Both the position numbers and the translations under genes were made by a program. From Mesobacterium pallidum (GTDB lineage Bacteria; Pseudomonadota; Alphaproteobacteria; Rhodobacterales; Rhodobacteraceae): a DNA stretch of 64,000 nucleotides. Positions 18,493-26,471 of the stretch are shown here, in pieces. The DNA lies in the NCBI RefSeq assembly GCF_019966535.1, contig NZ_JAIMID010000022.1:3472-67471 (forward strand), in the 5' to 3' direction. Under the pieces are notes generated by a model. That model was not told where the DNA came from. It saw nothing but the letters and a program-made list of their open reading frames with translations, and searched no databases. Each line of letters begins with the position of its first letter. The first letter of the stretch is position 1.

Positions 18493-19005
18493 TTACGCCG
18501 CCTTTTCCTCGATCGTCTTGAGGATGGAGGCGATGTTCGAAGCAGGTGCGCCAATGGCACCGGCGATGTTGGAGGCAGGTGCGCCGATCATGCCGACGAT
18601 GGTAGCAATAAGCTCCTCGCGCGACGGCATCTTCGACACGGCTTCCACGCCGGCCCGGTCCAGAGCGGTCTCGCCCATTGCACCGCCAAGGATTTCAAAC
18701 TTCTTGTTATCCTTGGCGAAGTCCTCGGCCACCTTGGCTGCTGCCACGGGGTCCTCGGAAAAGGTGAGAACGGTCATGCCCGTCAGCAGGCCTGCCATGC
18801 TTTCGCAGGGCTTGCCGCTCAGGGCGATCTTGGCGAGCCTGTTCTTGGCGACACGCACGGACGCATCCGCGGCACGGGCACGTGCGCGAAGGTCCTGCAT
18901 CTCGGCAACCGTGAGGCCTGCGTAGTGGGCAACCACGACGACGCCAGAGCTTTCGAAGATCTGGCCGAGTTCGTCGACCACTTTCTCTTTCTGGGCTCTA
19001 TCCAC
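18493..19005 (-). CDS. rplJ: 50S ribosomal protein L10
   Basis: A 170-residue base of the L7/L12 stalk. The start is a GTG at 19005 giving the standard MDRAQKEKVVDELG, with GGAG about eight bases upstream. The core VRVAKNRLAKIAL is conserved. The C-terminal helix carries a duplicated GAPASNIAGAIGAPASNIAS, a small internal repeat in the L12-binding region. It is preceded by a leader of more than 250 bases that probably carries L10 autoregulation. Confidence 0.97.
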   Translation of the reverse strand: MDRAQKEKVVDELGQIFESSGVVVVAHYAGLTVAEMQDLRARARAADASVRVAKNRLAKIALSGKPCESMAGLLTGMTVLTFSEDPVAAAKVAEDFAKDNKKFEILGGAMGETALDRAGVEAVSKMPSREELIATIVGMIGAPASNIAGAIGAPASNIASILKTIEEKAA

Positions 19006-19283
19006 AGTTTCACTCCAAGTTGTGGAGGGCGGACCCTCCGGCTCTTTTCGACAGGGGAAACCCCTGCCAGTAAGGTCCGAATTTGGGTCGACGCATCTGT
19101 GGTAGGCCAGCGGTGAGGCTGACCTGGAAAAGATGACTCTTCCCGTCTCGGGCAGGACTTACGGGCCTTCGGCCCACCCACCGTCTCGGACGAACACAGG
19201 CGCTCGCGAATCGCGAACGCCTGCTGGGGGGTTCTCTAGACCAAGATTTCCGCCCTGCCAAGCCCGAACCCCGCGGGCCGACG
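19006..19283 (-). promoter_or_regulatory. rplJL leader region
   Basis: This 278-base stretch between the rplKA terminator and rplJ has no gene. It contains a nearly perfect 25-base palindrome at 19198-19222 (AGGCG and TCGCGA arms around a single A), which would fold into a strong hairpin in the rplJ mRNA leader. In many bacteria L10-(L7/L12) binds such a leader to repress translation; applying that here is inference. No convincing promoter hexamers were found. Confidence 0.5.
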
Positions 19284-19310
19284 AAAAAGGGCGGGCCCGC
19301 AGGCCCGCCC
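19284..19310 (-). terminator. Rho-independent terminator of rplKA
   Basis: The arms GGGCGGGCC (19289-19297) and GGCCCGCCC (19302-19310) form a nine-bp GC stem with a four-base loop. It is followed on the minus strand by TTTTT. It begins 26 bases behind the rplA stop and separates rplKA from rplJL. Confidence 0.85.
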
Positions 19311-19336
19311 CTCGATCTGTCAGATGTCCCGCAGGA

Positions 19337-20035
19337 TCACTCGGTCGCGGCATCCGCGACGTCGACCGACACACCCGGACCCATGGTCGAGGTGAGCGAG
19401 ATCTTCTTCATGTACGAGCCCTTGGCACCCGACGGCTTGGCACGGGCCACGGCCGACACGAAGGCACGGACGTTCTCGACCAGCTTGTCCTCGTCGAAGG
19501 ACGCCTTGCCGACGCCGGCCTGGATGATCCCGGCCTTCTCGACCTTGAACTGGACCTGGCCGCCCTTGGCGGATTTGACCGCTTCGGCAACATCCATGGT
19601 CACGGTGCCGACCTTGGGGTTCGGCATCAGGTTCCGGGGGCCCAGGACCTTACCGAGACGGCCGACGATCGGCATCATGTCCGGGGTCGCGATGCAGCGA
19701 TCGAACTCGATCTTGCCGCCCTGGATGGTCTCCATCAGGTCCTCGGCACCGACGATGTCCGCACCGGCAGCCGTGGCCTCATCGGCCTTGGCGCCACGGG
19801 CGAAGACGGCGACGCGAACGGTCTTGCCGGTGCCGTTCGGCAGCGACACGACACCGCGGACCATCTGGTCGGCGTGACGGGGGTCGACGCCCAGGTTCAT
19901 CGCGACCTCGATGGTCTCGTCGAACTTGGCGTTGGCGGTGGATTTCACCAGCTTGACCGCCTCGGCGACCGTCAGGTTTTCCTTGCCTTCGAAAGCCTCG
20001 CGCAGGGCGCGGGTACGCTTACCTTGCTTTGCCAT
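19337..20035 (-). CDS. rplA: 50S ribosomal protein L1
   Basis: A 232-residue L1-stalk protein that binds 23S rRNA and, in many bacteria, its own mRNA. MAKQGKRTRALREAFEG, the GVDPRHADQMVRGVVSLPNG block near residue 50, and KVGTVTMDVAEAVKSAKGG near residue 140 are typical. Three bases separate it from rplK, so the two are cotranscribed and end at the hairpin at 19284-19310. Confidence 0.98.
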   Translation of the reverse strand: MAKQGKRTRALREAFEGKENLTVAEAVKLVKSTANAKFDETIEVAMNLGVDPRHADQMVRGVVSLPNGTGKTVRVAVFARGAKADEATAAGADIVGAEDLMETIQGGKIEFDRCIATPDMMPIVGRLGKVLGPRNLMPNPKVGTVTMDVAEAVKSAKGGQVQFKVEKAGIIQAGVGKASFDEDKLVENVRAFVSAVARAKPSGAKGSYMKKISLTSTMGPGVSVDVADAATE

Positions 20036-20038
20036 GAT

Positions 20039-20491
20039 TTACCCTTTCACCTCGATGCCCATCGACTTGGCCGAGCCAACGATGATCTGCATTGCTGCCT
20101 CGACGTCGTTCGCGCTGAGGTCCTTCATCTTGGCTTCGGCGATCTCGCGGACCTGCTTGACGGTCACGGAGGCGACGGTCTCGCGGCCGGGCTTCTCGGC
20201 ACCGCGGGGGCGGTTCCGCTTGCCCACGGGCTTCAGGCCGGCGGCCTGCTTCAGGTAGTAAGACGCGGGCGGCGTCTTGATGTCCATGGTGAAGGACTTG
20301 TCCTGGTAGTAGGTGATCACGGTCGGGCACGGCGCACCGGGCTCCATGTCCTGCGTCTTGGCGTTGAACGCCTTGCAGAATTCCATGATGTTGATGCCGC
20401 GCTGACCCAGCGCCGGACCGACCGGCGGGGAGGGGTTGGCTTTGCCTGCAGGGATCTGCAGCTTCATCTTGCCCATCAGCTTCTTGGCCAT
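20039..20491 (-). CDS. rplK: 50S ribosomal protein L11
   Basis: 150 residues from the ATG at 20491 (MAKKLMGKMKLQIPAGKA). It forms the GTPase-associated centre with L10. The proline-rich N-terminal PSPPVGPALGQRGINIMEFC is intact. A basic insert at about residues 88-105 (VGKRNRPRGAEKPG) makes it a little longer than the E. coli protein. An in-frame ATG ten codons upstream lacks similarity and was not used. Confidence 0.97.
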   Translation of the reverse strand: MAKKLMGKMKLQIPAGKANPSPPVGPALGQRGINIMEFCKAFNAKTQDMEPGAPCPTVITYYQDKSFTMDIKTPPASYYLKQAAGLKPVGKRNRPRGAEKPGRETVASVTVKQVREIAEAKMKDLSANDVEAAMQIIVGSAKSMGIEVKG

Positions 20492-20629
20492 TGGGTGTCT
20501 CCTTTTCCATCTGCCCTGCAACGCGTCGCGGGGCGGTCATGTGGCGTGGTCCGGTCCGGCGATCGCGATCGCCTCGCCTCCCACGATAGAATCACACGAC
20601 CAAGCGAACTCGGTCGTGATCTGGGGGCG

Positions 20630-20656
20630 CTTATACCCTGAGTTCCAATTTGACAA
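20630..20656 (-). promoter_or_regulatory. Sigma-70-like promoter for rplKA
   Basis: On the minus strand TTGTCA (20651-20656) and TATAAG (20630-20635) are separated by 15 bases, about 140 bases ahead of rplK. The leader behind it holds a seven-bp inverted repeat (CACGACC and GGTCGTG, about 20593-20619). The spacing is slightly short, so confidence is moderate. Confidence 0.55.
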
Positions 20657-20673
20657 GTGAGTTGAGTGCGGCG

Positions 20674-21582
20674 CTACTCGGCCGCTGCATGGCGCGCGCC
20701 GGTGCCGTCACGGCCCATCTCCTCGAAAACCCAGTCGCGAAACGCGCCGATCATCGGATCGCCGGCACGCGCGGCCGGGTAGGCGACCGAATAGATCGTC
20801 ACAGGCATTGTTACCGCATCGAACAGGCGGATCAGCCGACCTGACTCGATCGTATGACGCACCATCATGTCATAGGCCAGCGCGACCCCCTGCCCCTGCT
20901 CGGCCGCAGTGGTTGCCAGTTCGCAATTGGGAAAGACCGGCCCGCGCGGCAAGGACGGAGGCGCGACCCCGGCAGCAGTGAACCATTCCTCCCAGGCGTC
21001 CAGCACCTCGTCATGCATCAACGTCAACCGCCCGAGGTCCGCCGGTGCCTGCACGTTCTCGCGCCTGGCCAGCTGCGGGCAGATGACCGGATAGCGCCAG
21101 CTCGTCATGAACGGTTCGGTCACAACACCGGGCACGGGATCATCGGCCCACTGGATGACGCAATCCGACTCGTTGGTGGCAAAGTCGGTCGAGGGCGCCC
21201 CGGTCGACACCTTGAGCCGCACGCGATCGCCGAAGGACAACCGCGACAGCCGCGGCACCAGCCAACGAGCCGCGAAGCCCGGCGTGCAGAGCAAGCGAAA
21301 CGGTCGCTCTCCGGCCTCCTTCACTGATCGCGTCGTCTCGTCGAAGGCGTCCAGCAGACCGGTCAGGCGCCCCGAGTAGCCGCGCCCGGTCAGCGTCAGG
21401 GCAATCGCGTTGCCCCGTCGTTCGAACAGCTTGGTATCTAGATATTCTTCGAGCGCGCGGATCTGGTGACTGACAGCCGAAGGCGTCAGGCACAGCTCAT
21501 CGGCTGCGGCCTTGAAGCTGACGTGACGTGCCGCGGCCTCGAAGGCGCGAACCGCGGCAAAGGGTGGAAACCTGCGGGCCAT
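20674..21582 (-). CDS. LysR-family regulator, GcvA-like
   Basis: A 302-residue transcription factor. The N-terminal winged HTH (residues 5-65) contains FAAVRAFEAAARHVSFKAAA and LTPSAVSHQIRALEEYL, close to the GcvA/AmpR branch. The rest is a substrate-binding-like effector domain. It is divergent from the HEXXH protein at 21686 with 103 bases between them, so it probably controls that gene. Both lie between nusG and rplK, genes that usually adjoin, and so form an inserted module. The effector is unknown. Confidence 0.85.
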   Translation of the reverse strand: MARRFPPFAAVRAFEAAARHVSFKAAADELCLTPSAVSHQIRALEEYLDTKLFERRGNAIALTLTGRGYSGRLTGLLDAFDETTRSVKEAGERPFRLLCTPGFAARWLVPRLSRLSFGDRVRLKVSTGAPSTDFATNESDCVIQWADDPVPGVVTEPFMTSWRYPVICPQLARRENVQAPADLGRLTLMHDEVLDAWEEWFTAAGVAPPSLPRGPVFPNCELATTAAEQGQGVALAYDMMVRHTIESGRLIRLFDAVTMPVTIYSVAYPAARAGDPMIGAFRDWVFEEMGRDGTGARHAAAE

Positions 21583-21685
21583 CGTTGAATTCCCTTCAAC
21601 GGAGCATGAAAAACCGTCTTTTGCGCATGACGCAACGGCAGCCTAGCATCCTTGGCATCCACAATCAAAACCCCCGGAGGCCGAC

Positions 21686-22225
21686 ATGAGGCTGACCCAC
21701 CGCTTTGGCGCGCCTATGGCGTGCGCCCTCTCAATGCTTGCCTGCTCGACCAGTAGCGCCGCCGCTGCGGAAGCGGACCTGTTGGCCTGGCGCGATGCCG
21801 AAACGCTTCCCGCGCTCGTCGCGCAGCTCGAGGACTGGCTTGACGCCAACACCGCCCTGCCCCGCCGGGATACCGCCCCCGAGATCCGCCTTGTCTCGCA
21901 GGCCCGCGCGGCCTCGATGGGAACCGCCCGCCACGCCTCGCAAGAGGGGATGGCGCGCGGCATCTACGACACCGAGACAGAGGTGGTCTATCTTGTCAGC
22001 CCCTGGGACAAGCGCGACCCGCGGGACGTGAGCGTCCTGCTGCACGAGCTGGTGCATCACCGGCAGGCGGAGGCCGGGCATTGGTACTGCCCGGGCGCAC
22101 AGGAAGAGCCGGCCTACCGCCTTCAGGATGAATGGCTGTCCGGGATGGGCCTTGCGGCAGACATCAACTGGATCGCTGTCGTGCTGGAATCGTCCTGCAC
22201 CCCGCGTGACATCCACCCGGACTGA
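21686..22225 (+). CDS. Exported HEXXH protein (DUF6647-like)
   Basis: A 179-residue protein with an N-terminal signal peptide (hydrophobic core ACALSMLACSTSSAAAA, cleavage likely after the Ala run). The motif HELVHH near residue 118 is a zinc HEXXH site, and the following EAGHWYCPGAQEE offers a third acidic ligand. Two cysteines in the C-terminal half could form a disulfide. It is probably a small periplasmic metalloprotease-like protein; activity is not shown. It is divergent from the LysR gene, the likely regulator. Its stop lies directly at the nusG terminator. Confidence 0.6.
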   Translation: MRLTHRFGAPMACALSMLACSTSSAAAAEADLLAWRDAETLPALVAQLEDWLDANTALPRRDTAPEIRLVSQARAASMGTARHASQEGMARGIYDTETEVVYLVSPWDKRDPRDVSVLLHELVHHRQAEAGHWYCPGAQEEPAYRLQDEWLSGMGLAADINWIAVVLESSCTPRDIHPD

Positions 22226-22249
22226 AAAAGGGCGCCCGAAGGCGCCCCT
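22225..22249 (-). terminator. Rho-independent terminator of nusG
   Basis: A GGCGCC-based stem with a TTCG tetraloop at about 22230-22248 is followed on the minus strand by TTTTTC. It lies about 25 bases behind the nusG stop and touches the stop of the convergent HEXXH gene. Confidence 0.8.
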
Positions 22250-22273
22250 GATCTTTCCACGATGTTTGGCAGT

Positions 22274-22804
22274 TTACTGCTTGGTCACCTGGGTGAATTC
22301 CAGCTCGACCGGGGTCTCGCGGCCGAAGATCGACACCGACACCTTGAGGCGCTGGTTGTCCTCGTCGACTTCCTCGATCATGCCGTCGAAATCCTCGAAC
22401 GGGCCGTCGTTGACCTTGACCCGCTCGCCGATCTCGAAGTGGATCAGGGTGCGCGGGGTCTCTTCGCCTTCCTGGACGCGGTTGAGGATCGCGTTGACCT
22501 CGGCGTCGCGCATCGGCATCGGGCGGCCCTGCGGACCGAGGAAGCCGGTGACCCGGTTGATCGACTGGATGAGGTGGTAGCCGCGGTCCGACATCTCCAT
22601 CCGCACCAGCACGTAGCCGGGCATGAAGCGCCGTTCGGTCGTGACCTTCTTGCCGCGACGGACCTCGATCACCTCTTCGGTCGGGACCAGCACCTCTTCG
22701 ATCTCGTCCGTGAGGCCGTTTTCCTCGGCCGAGGTCCGGATCTGCTCTGCCACTTTCTTTTCGAAGTTCGACAGCACGCTCACGGAATACCAACGTTTGG
22801 CCAT
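22274..22804 (-). CDS. nusG: Transcription termination/antitermination factor NusG
   Basis: 176 residues from the ATG at 22804 (MAKRWYSVSVLSNFEKKVAE). The N-terminal NGN domain contacts RNA polymerase (RRFMPGYVLVRMEM, then GFLGPQGRPMPM). The C-terminal KOW domain (GERVKVNDGPFEDFDGMI) couples to Rho or S10. It follows secE, as usual, but is separated from rplK by the inserted LysR/HEXXH pair and by its own terminator. Confidence 0.98.
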   Translation of the reverse strand: MAKRWYSVSVLSNFEKKVAEQIRTSAEENGLTDEIEEVLVPTEEVIEVRRGKKVTTERRFMPGYVLVRMEMSDRGYHLIQSINRVTGFLGPQGRPMPMRDAEVNAILNRVQEGEETPRTLIHFEIGERVKVNDGPFEDFDGMIEEVDEDNQRLKVSVSIFGRETPVELEFTQVTKQ

Positions 22805-22951
22805 GGCGACATTCGTCCTCGTTCTGGTGCGCGTTCCCTCGGGGAACAAAAAATCGGCGCGCAACTTGATTCGCCGCGCGCCTTGGAATGATGGCTGGTC
22901 TCGTAGCGCCCCGGGGACCGAAGATCAACCCTCGGGCGCGGCCTGCATGGC

Positions 22952-23149
22952 TCAGCCGAAGAGGTCGAGCACGCCGGTCAGCCCGGTGCGGATCAGAAGG
23001 TCCACGAGGGCAAAGAAAATCGCTGTCAGCGTCGCCATGATGAAGACCATGACGGTGGTCAGCAGCACTTCGCGGCGGGTCGGCCAGGAGATCTTGGCGA
23101 CTTCGTCGCGGGTCTGCTGGACGAACTGGAGGGGGTTGGTGCGGGCCAT
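22952..23149 (-). CDS. secE: Preprotein translocase subunit SecE
   Basis: A 65-residue single-span subunit of the SecYEG channel. The amphipathic N-terminal part ends in VAKISWPTRREVLLTT, the conserved SecE motif. One membrane helix follows at about residues 33-55 (VFIMATLTAIFFALVDLLI). The length is that of the short alphaproteobacterial form. It lies between an unknown membrane protein gene and nusG. Confidence 0.97.
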   Translation of the reverse strand: MARTNPLQFVQQTRDEVAKISWPTRREVLLTTVMVFIMATLTAIFFALVDLLIRTGLTGVLDLFG

Positions 23150-23227
23150 GCGAAAGGTTCCTTGCGTGTCCGGGGGCAGATACGCCGAACGGGCCGCGAA
23201 TTCAAGGCCCGCTTGCGCCCCGGGCGG

Positions 23228-23998
23228 TCAGGCCGAGCGATGCAGCCGGTTCAGAGGCTCGCCCGCGGGCAGTTGCGGTTCCGAGAAGTCGGGCAGCATG
23301 ACCCTGTCCTGCCACCTGCCGGGCAGCCGGGCCAGAAAGCTTTCAAGCCGGCCCACGTTGCGTTCGGCCCGGGCGCGCAGCTCCTCCTGCGTCCCGGGGG
23401 CGCGGGCCTCGCGCCCTGCCAGCCAACGCGCGCCGATCGCCTCGACACGGTCATGGCCGAGCATCAGCCAGATGCCGAGCCCCAGCCAAACGGCAAAGAA
23501 CACCACGCCGACCACGGCCCAGAAATACAGGTAGATGACCGCGAGGAACACCAGCAGCCCGGCATGCCTTGGACGCAGCCGGAAGCGCGCGGGGGCGGTC
23601 CCCTCTTCGCGCTGCACCGCCCGCTCCTCGGCGCGACTGAGCCGCCCCGGCCCGGCAATGCGCGAACTGCGGCGGCGCGAGACATCGGGCGCGACCGGCG
23701 CGTCCTCGCCCGGTTCGGGCAGGTCTTCCCAGCTGCGCGGCGCCTGCGCCCAGCGACCGACGCGGATCGGCGCCTCGGGCTGCAGGAAATCGAGCTCGGG
23801 AAAGGACAGGTCCTCGATCACGGCGCGGATCTTCTTCGCGGTCGAGACGGGCGCCGCCGCCTGGGCCGACGCCTTCGGAGCCTCGGGCACGCCCGCATCA
23901 TAGGGGTCGCGCGACTGCTCCTTCATCAGCGCCGCAACGGCCGAGCGAATGGCGCCTTCGTCCGGCGTATCCTGGTCTTCCGCTTGATCGAGCGCCAT
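23228..23998 (-). CDS. Membrane protein of unknown function
   Basis: 256 residues from the ATG at 23998, chosen for its AAAGGAT ribosome-binding site. The first 130 residues are soluble, rich in Ala, Pro and acidic groups, probably disordered. Two close membrane segments lie near residues 149-187 (LLVFLAVIYLYFWAVVGVV, then FFAVWLGLGIWLML). A basic C-terminal tail with NVGRLESFLARLPGRWQDR follows. I recognise no domain. It sits between tRNA-Trp and secE, so it may be cotranscribed with the translocase gene. Confidence 0.7.
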   Translation of the reverse strand: MALDQAEDQDTPDEGAIRSAVAALMKEQSRDPYDAGVPEAPKASAQAAAPVSTAKKIRAVIEDLSFPELDFLQPEAPIRVGRWAQAPRSWEDLPEPGEDAPVAPDVSRRRSSRIAGPGRLSRAEERAVQREEGTAPARFRLRPRHAGLLVFLAVIYLYFWAVVGVVFFAVWLGLGIWLMLGHDRVEAIGARWLAGREARAPGTQEELRARAERNVGRLESFLARLPGRWQDRVMLPDFSEPQLPAGEPLNRLHRSA

Positions 23999-24185
23999 CC
24001 CGGCTATCCTTTTCGCGCCCCTGAACCCTGGCGAAACGAACCGTCGGCCGGGAACATTGGCCGTCGATTCTTTCCAACGCAATTTCAGCGATTAACCTTA
24101 ATGACAAAGGGGGCCAAAATATGACGCGACCGCGACACGACCAAAAGATGTGCGTCGGTGGGGCTGTTTCCTGATGTCGGGAGGA

Positions 24186-24261
24186 TGGCAGGGGCAGCAG
24201 GGTTCGAACCCGCGACCTACGGTTTTGGAGACCGTCGCTCTACCAGCTGAGCTATACCCCT
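24186..24261 (-). tRNA. trnW: tRNA-Trp (anticodon CCA)
   Basis: A 76-base tRNA. The acceptor stem AGGGGTA pairs with TGCCCCT, with one G-T pair. The D arm GCTCAGCTGGTAGAGC, the anticodon loop CTCCAAA with CCA, the T arm GGGTTCGAACCC and an encoded CCA end are all present. Upstream of secE is a common position for tRNA-Trp. Confidence 0.98.
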
Positions 24262-24273
24262 GTGGTGGTGCGC

Positions 24274-24302
24274 TGCTTAGATTCTTTCGGGCAGAGCGTC
24301 AA
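24274..24302 (-). promoter_or_regulatory. Promoter for tRNA-Trp
   Basis: On the minus strand TTGACG (24297-24302) lies 17 bases from TAAGCA (24274-24279), placing the start site a few bases ahead of the tRNA. The -10 box is weak, the -35 box is strong. Confidence 0.5.
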
Positions 24303-24559
24303 TCCGGTTATCACCCAGGTTATCAGTTTCTCGCTTCGTGCTCGTTCTGCTCACGGCGTCCTCCAGATCTTTCGGTCATCGGCGGCTGTGCGCCCGCGCA
24401 TGCCCTCACCGGCCAAGTCAGCAAAATTGATCACCATCGCTTTCGCGTTGTGTCCGTTTGACGACAAGATCTCGTCGTCGCATCCGGCCCATGCCAGCTC
24501 AATGACGCCCCGACACCAAAGCCCATGCCGATCGAACTCAATGAGGCGCCCCTGGATTT

Positions 24560-24700
24560 GTGGACGCTCTTGGGTGCATCGACCTGTTCCACAACCCCAA
24601 GCGCAAGCAAAGGCACAATGGCATTCTGTCGCCCGCTGATTCCCCGGATCAGACGGCCGAAACCAAGCAAGGCAGGTGCCTGCAAACCTGCGGGCACCTC
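24560..24700 (+). pseudogene. Remnant of IS3-family transposase (orfB 3' end)
   Basis: The plus-strand frame reads IDLFHNPKRKQRHNGILSP at about 24578-24634. This matches the signature near the C-terminus of IS3-type OrfB transposases (FxNPKRxHxxxGxLSP). It continues with a plausible tail (ETKQGRCLQTCGH). The frame is closed by a stop at 24542, and the catalytic DDE region is missing. No terminal inverted repeats were found. The rest of the 578-base gap between tRNA-Trp and the GMC gene (24262-24839) holds no gene I can support. Confidence 0.55.
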
Positions 24701-24839
24701 GAGACAGGACTGCGTCGAGGGTCTCCGGGCCTGAATGACAGCCCTGCGCCTGAACTTGCCTTGGCGGCATTGTGGACAGTGCCCATCGGAGCCACCGCAG
24801 AAGACAGCCACATCGGTTTGCCAACCACCGCGTCCTGCC

Positions 24840-26471
24840 TTAGTGGCGCGGATGTGCCCGATGGTCCTCGAGGATCAATTCGGCAGCACGCGCACCAAAG
24901 GCCATCGCCGGGCCGTTGGTATTGCCCGACACGGTGGTGGGCATGGCCGAACAATCGACGACGCGCAGCCCGTCGACACCGTGGACGCGGCAGCGCCCGT
25001 CGGTCACGGAGGTGTTCGGATCCAGACCCATGGCACAACTGCCCGACCCGTGCAGGCCTGGGCTCATCATCCATTTCAGTTCCTCGATCAGATCGGCGTC
25101 GGACTGAACGGCGGCACCGGGAATCCGCTCGGCCCCGACGAAGGGGCGCAGGGCCTCGGAACCGGCCAGTCGCCGCAGCAGGCGGACAAGCTCCACCGCC
25201 TTGCGCCGATCCCCGTCCTCACGCCACCAGCCGGCATCGACCACCGGCATGGCCAGCGGATCGCGCGACGCGATCTCGACCGAGCCGCGACTGTCCGGCC
25301 GCAGGTGAAAGCCCGCGAACATGATCCCCGGCTCTGGCGAGACCGGCCCCCGCCCCGGTTCCAGCTTGCGCTCCCGCGAGGAGCGCATCGCGAAAGGCGT
25401 GACCCCCAGCTGCATGTCGGGCCAGCTGCGATCCCCATCCGACGCGTACAGCATCGTCAGCGGCACACCGACCCGGCTCATCAGACCCCTTTGCCCGGCA
25501 AAATACTGCAGCGCGTTGCGGTAAAGCCGCCAGCCGGTATATTCCCGGTTCAGCCCCGGATCGTTGCGCAAATCATAGGTCAGCGTGACCATCTGGTGAT
25601 CTGTCAGGTTGCGCCCGACGGTCGGCAGGTCGCGCAGGACCTCGATCCCGTGTTGCGCAAGAAGCGCGCCCGGACCGATCCCCGACAATTGCAGCAGTTT
25701 CGGCGACTGGTAGACACCGGCCGACAGGATCACCTCGCGTCCTGCGCGCAGGGTTTCGCGACCGGCCCCGCGCAGGATCTCGACCCCGGTGGCGCTCCCC
25801 TGCTCGATCACGACGCGGGCCACCTGCGCGCCGCTGCGCACGGTCAGGTTGGGCCGCCGAAGCGGCGCCACGAACGCGGCATGGGCCGACACGCGCCGCC
25901 CCTTCGGATCGATCGTGTGCTGGGTCCAGCCCACGCCATCGGCGCCGGGGGTGTTGATGTCGTCACGAAAGGGCAGCCCGATCGACTTTGATGCCTCGAT
26001 CGTTGCGCGCATGACCGGCGTGTCCAACACGGACTGGCTGATCTGCAGCGGGCCATCGGTGCCGCGCGACGGGTCGGCGCCCGGGGCGGTGTAGCATTCG
26101 ATCTGTCGAAAGCAGCGCTCGACCGACGCCCAGTCCCAGTCGGACAGGCCCATGTCGCGCCAACCGTCATAGTCGCGGGGCAGGCCGCGCAGATACCACA
26201 TGCCGTTCACGGCGCTGGACCCGCCCAGGCCACGCCCGTAATTCCAGCTTTCGGGGCCGCGATCCAGCTGGTCACGCACCGGGAATTGCCAGTAATAGCG
26301 CGGATTTCCGGCCAGCTTCATGAACCCGGCGGGCATCTTGATAAAGGGGTGGCGGTTGGCGCCGCCTGCTTCCAGCAACAGGACACGGATGCCCGGATCC
26401 TGGCTGAGCCGATTGGCCAGAACGCACCCCGCGGAGCCGGCTCCGACGATGATGTAATCATAATCGCTCAT
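24840..26471 (-). CDS. GMC family FAD oxidoreductase
   Basis: A 543-residue flavoprotein of the choline-dehydrogenase-like branch. The dinucleotide-binding GAGSAG is at residues 10-15, the second GMC signature GLGGSSAVNGMWYLRG at 81-96, and the C-terminal His474 (GLHGSGSC) plus the SGNTNGP asparagines at 517/519 form the catalytic pair. There is no signal peptide. Its ATG overlaps the stop of the isomerase-like gene (four bases), so the three minus-strand genes are coupled. In this context it probably oxidises a sugar hydroxyl, making a 3-keto glycoside for the two upstream proteins; that role is inferred. An alcohol or polyol dehydrogenase is the main alternative. Confidence 0.85.
   Translation of the reverse strand: MSDYDYIIVGAGSAGCVLANRLSQDPGIRVLLLEAGGANRHPFIKMPAGFMKLAGNPRYYWQFPVRDQLDRGPESWNYGRGLGGSSAVNGMWYLRGLPRDYDGWRDMGLSDWDWASVERCFRQIECYTAPGADPSRGTDGPLQISQSVLDTPVMRATIEASKSIGLPFRDDINTPGADGVGWTQHTIDPKGRRVSAHAAFVAPLRRPNLTVRSGAQVARVVIEQGSATGVEILRGAGRETLRAGREVILSAGVYQSPKLLQLSGIGPGALLAQHGIEVLRDLPTVGRNLTDHQMVTLTYDLRNDPGLNREYTGWRLYRNALQYFAGQRGLMSRVGVPLTMLYASDGDRSWPDMQLGVTPFAMRSSRERKLEPGRGPVSPEPGIMFAGFHLRPDSRGSVEIASRDPLAMPVVDAGWWREDGDRRKAVELVRLLRRLAGSEALRPFVGAERIPGAAVQSDADLIEELKWMMSPGLHGSGSCAMGLDPNTSVTDGRCRVHGVDGLRVVDCSAMPTTVSGNTNGPAMAFGARAAELILEDHRAHPRH

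Noticed and set aside
24262..24839. Open frames on both strands of the gap behind tRNA-Trp as genes
   Set aside because: Only the IS3-like segment resembles a known protein; the other frames are Cys/Arg-rich and without start signals.
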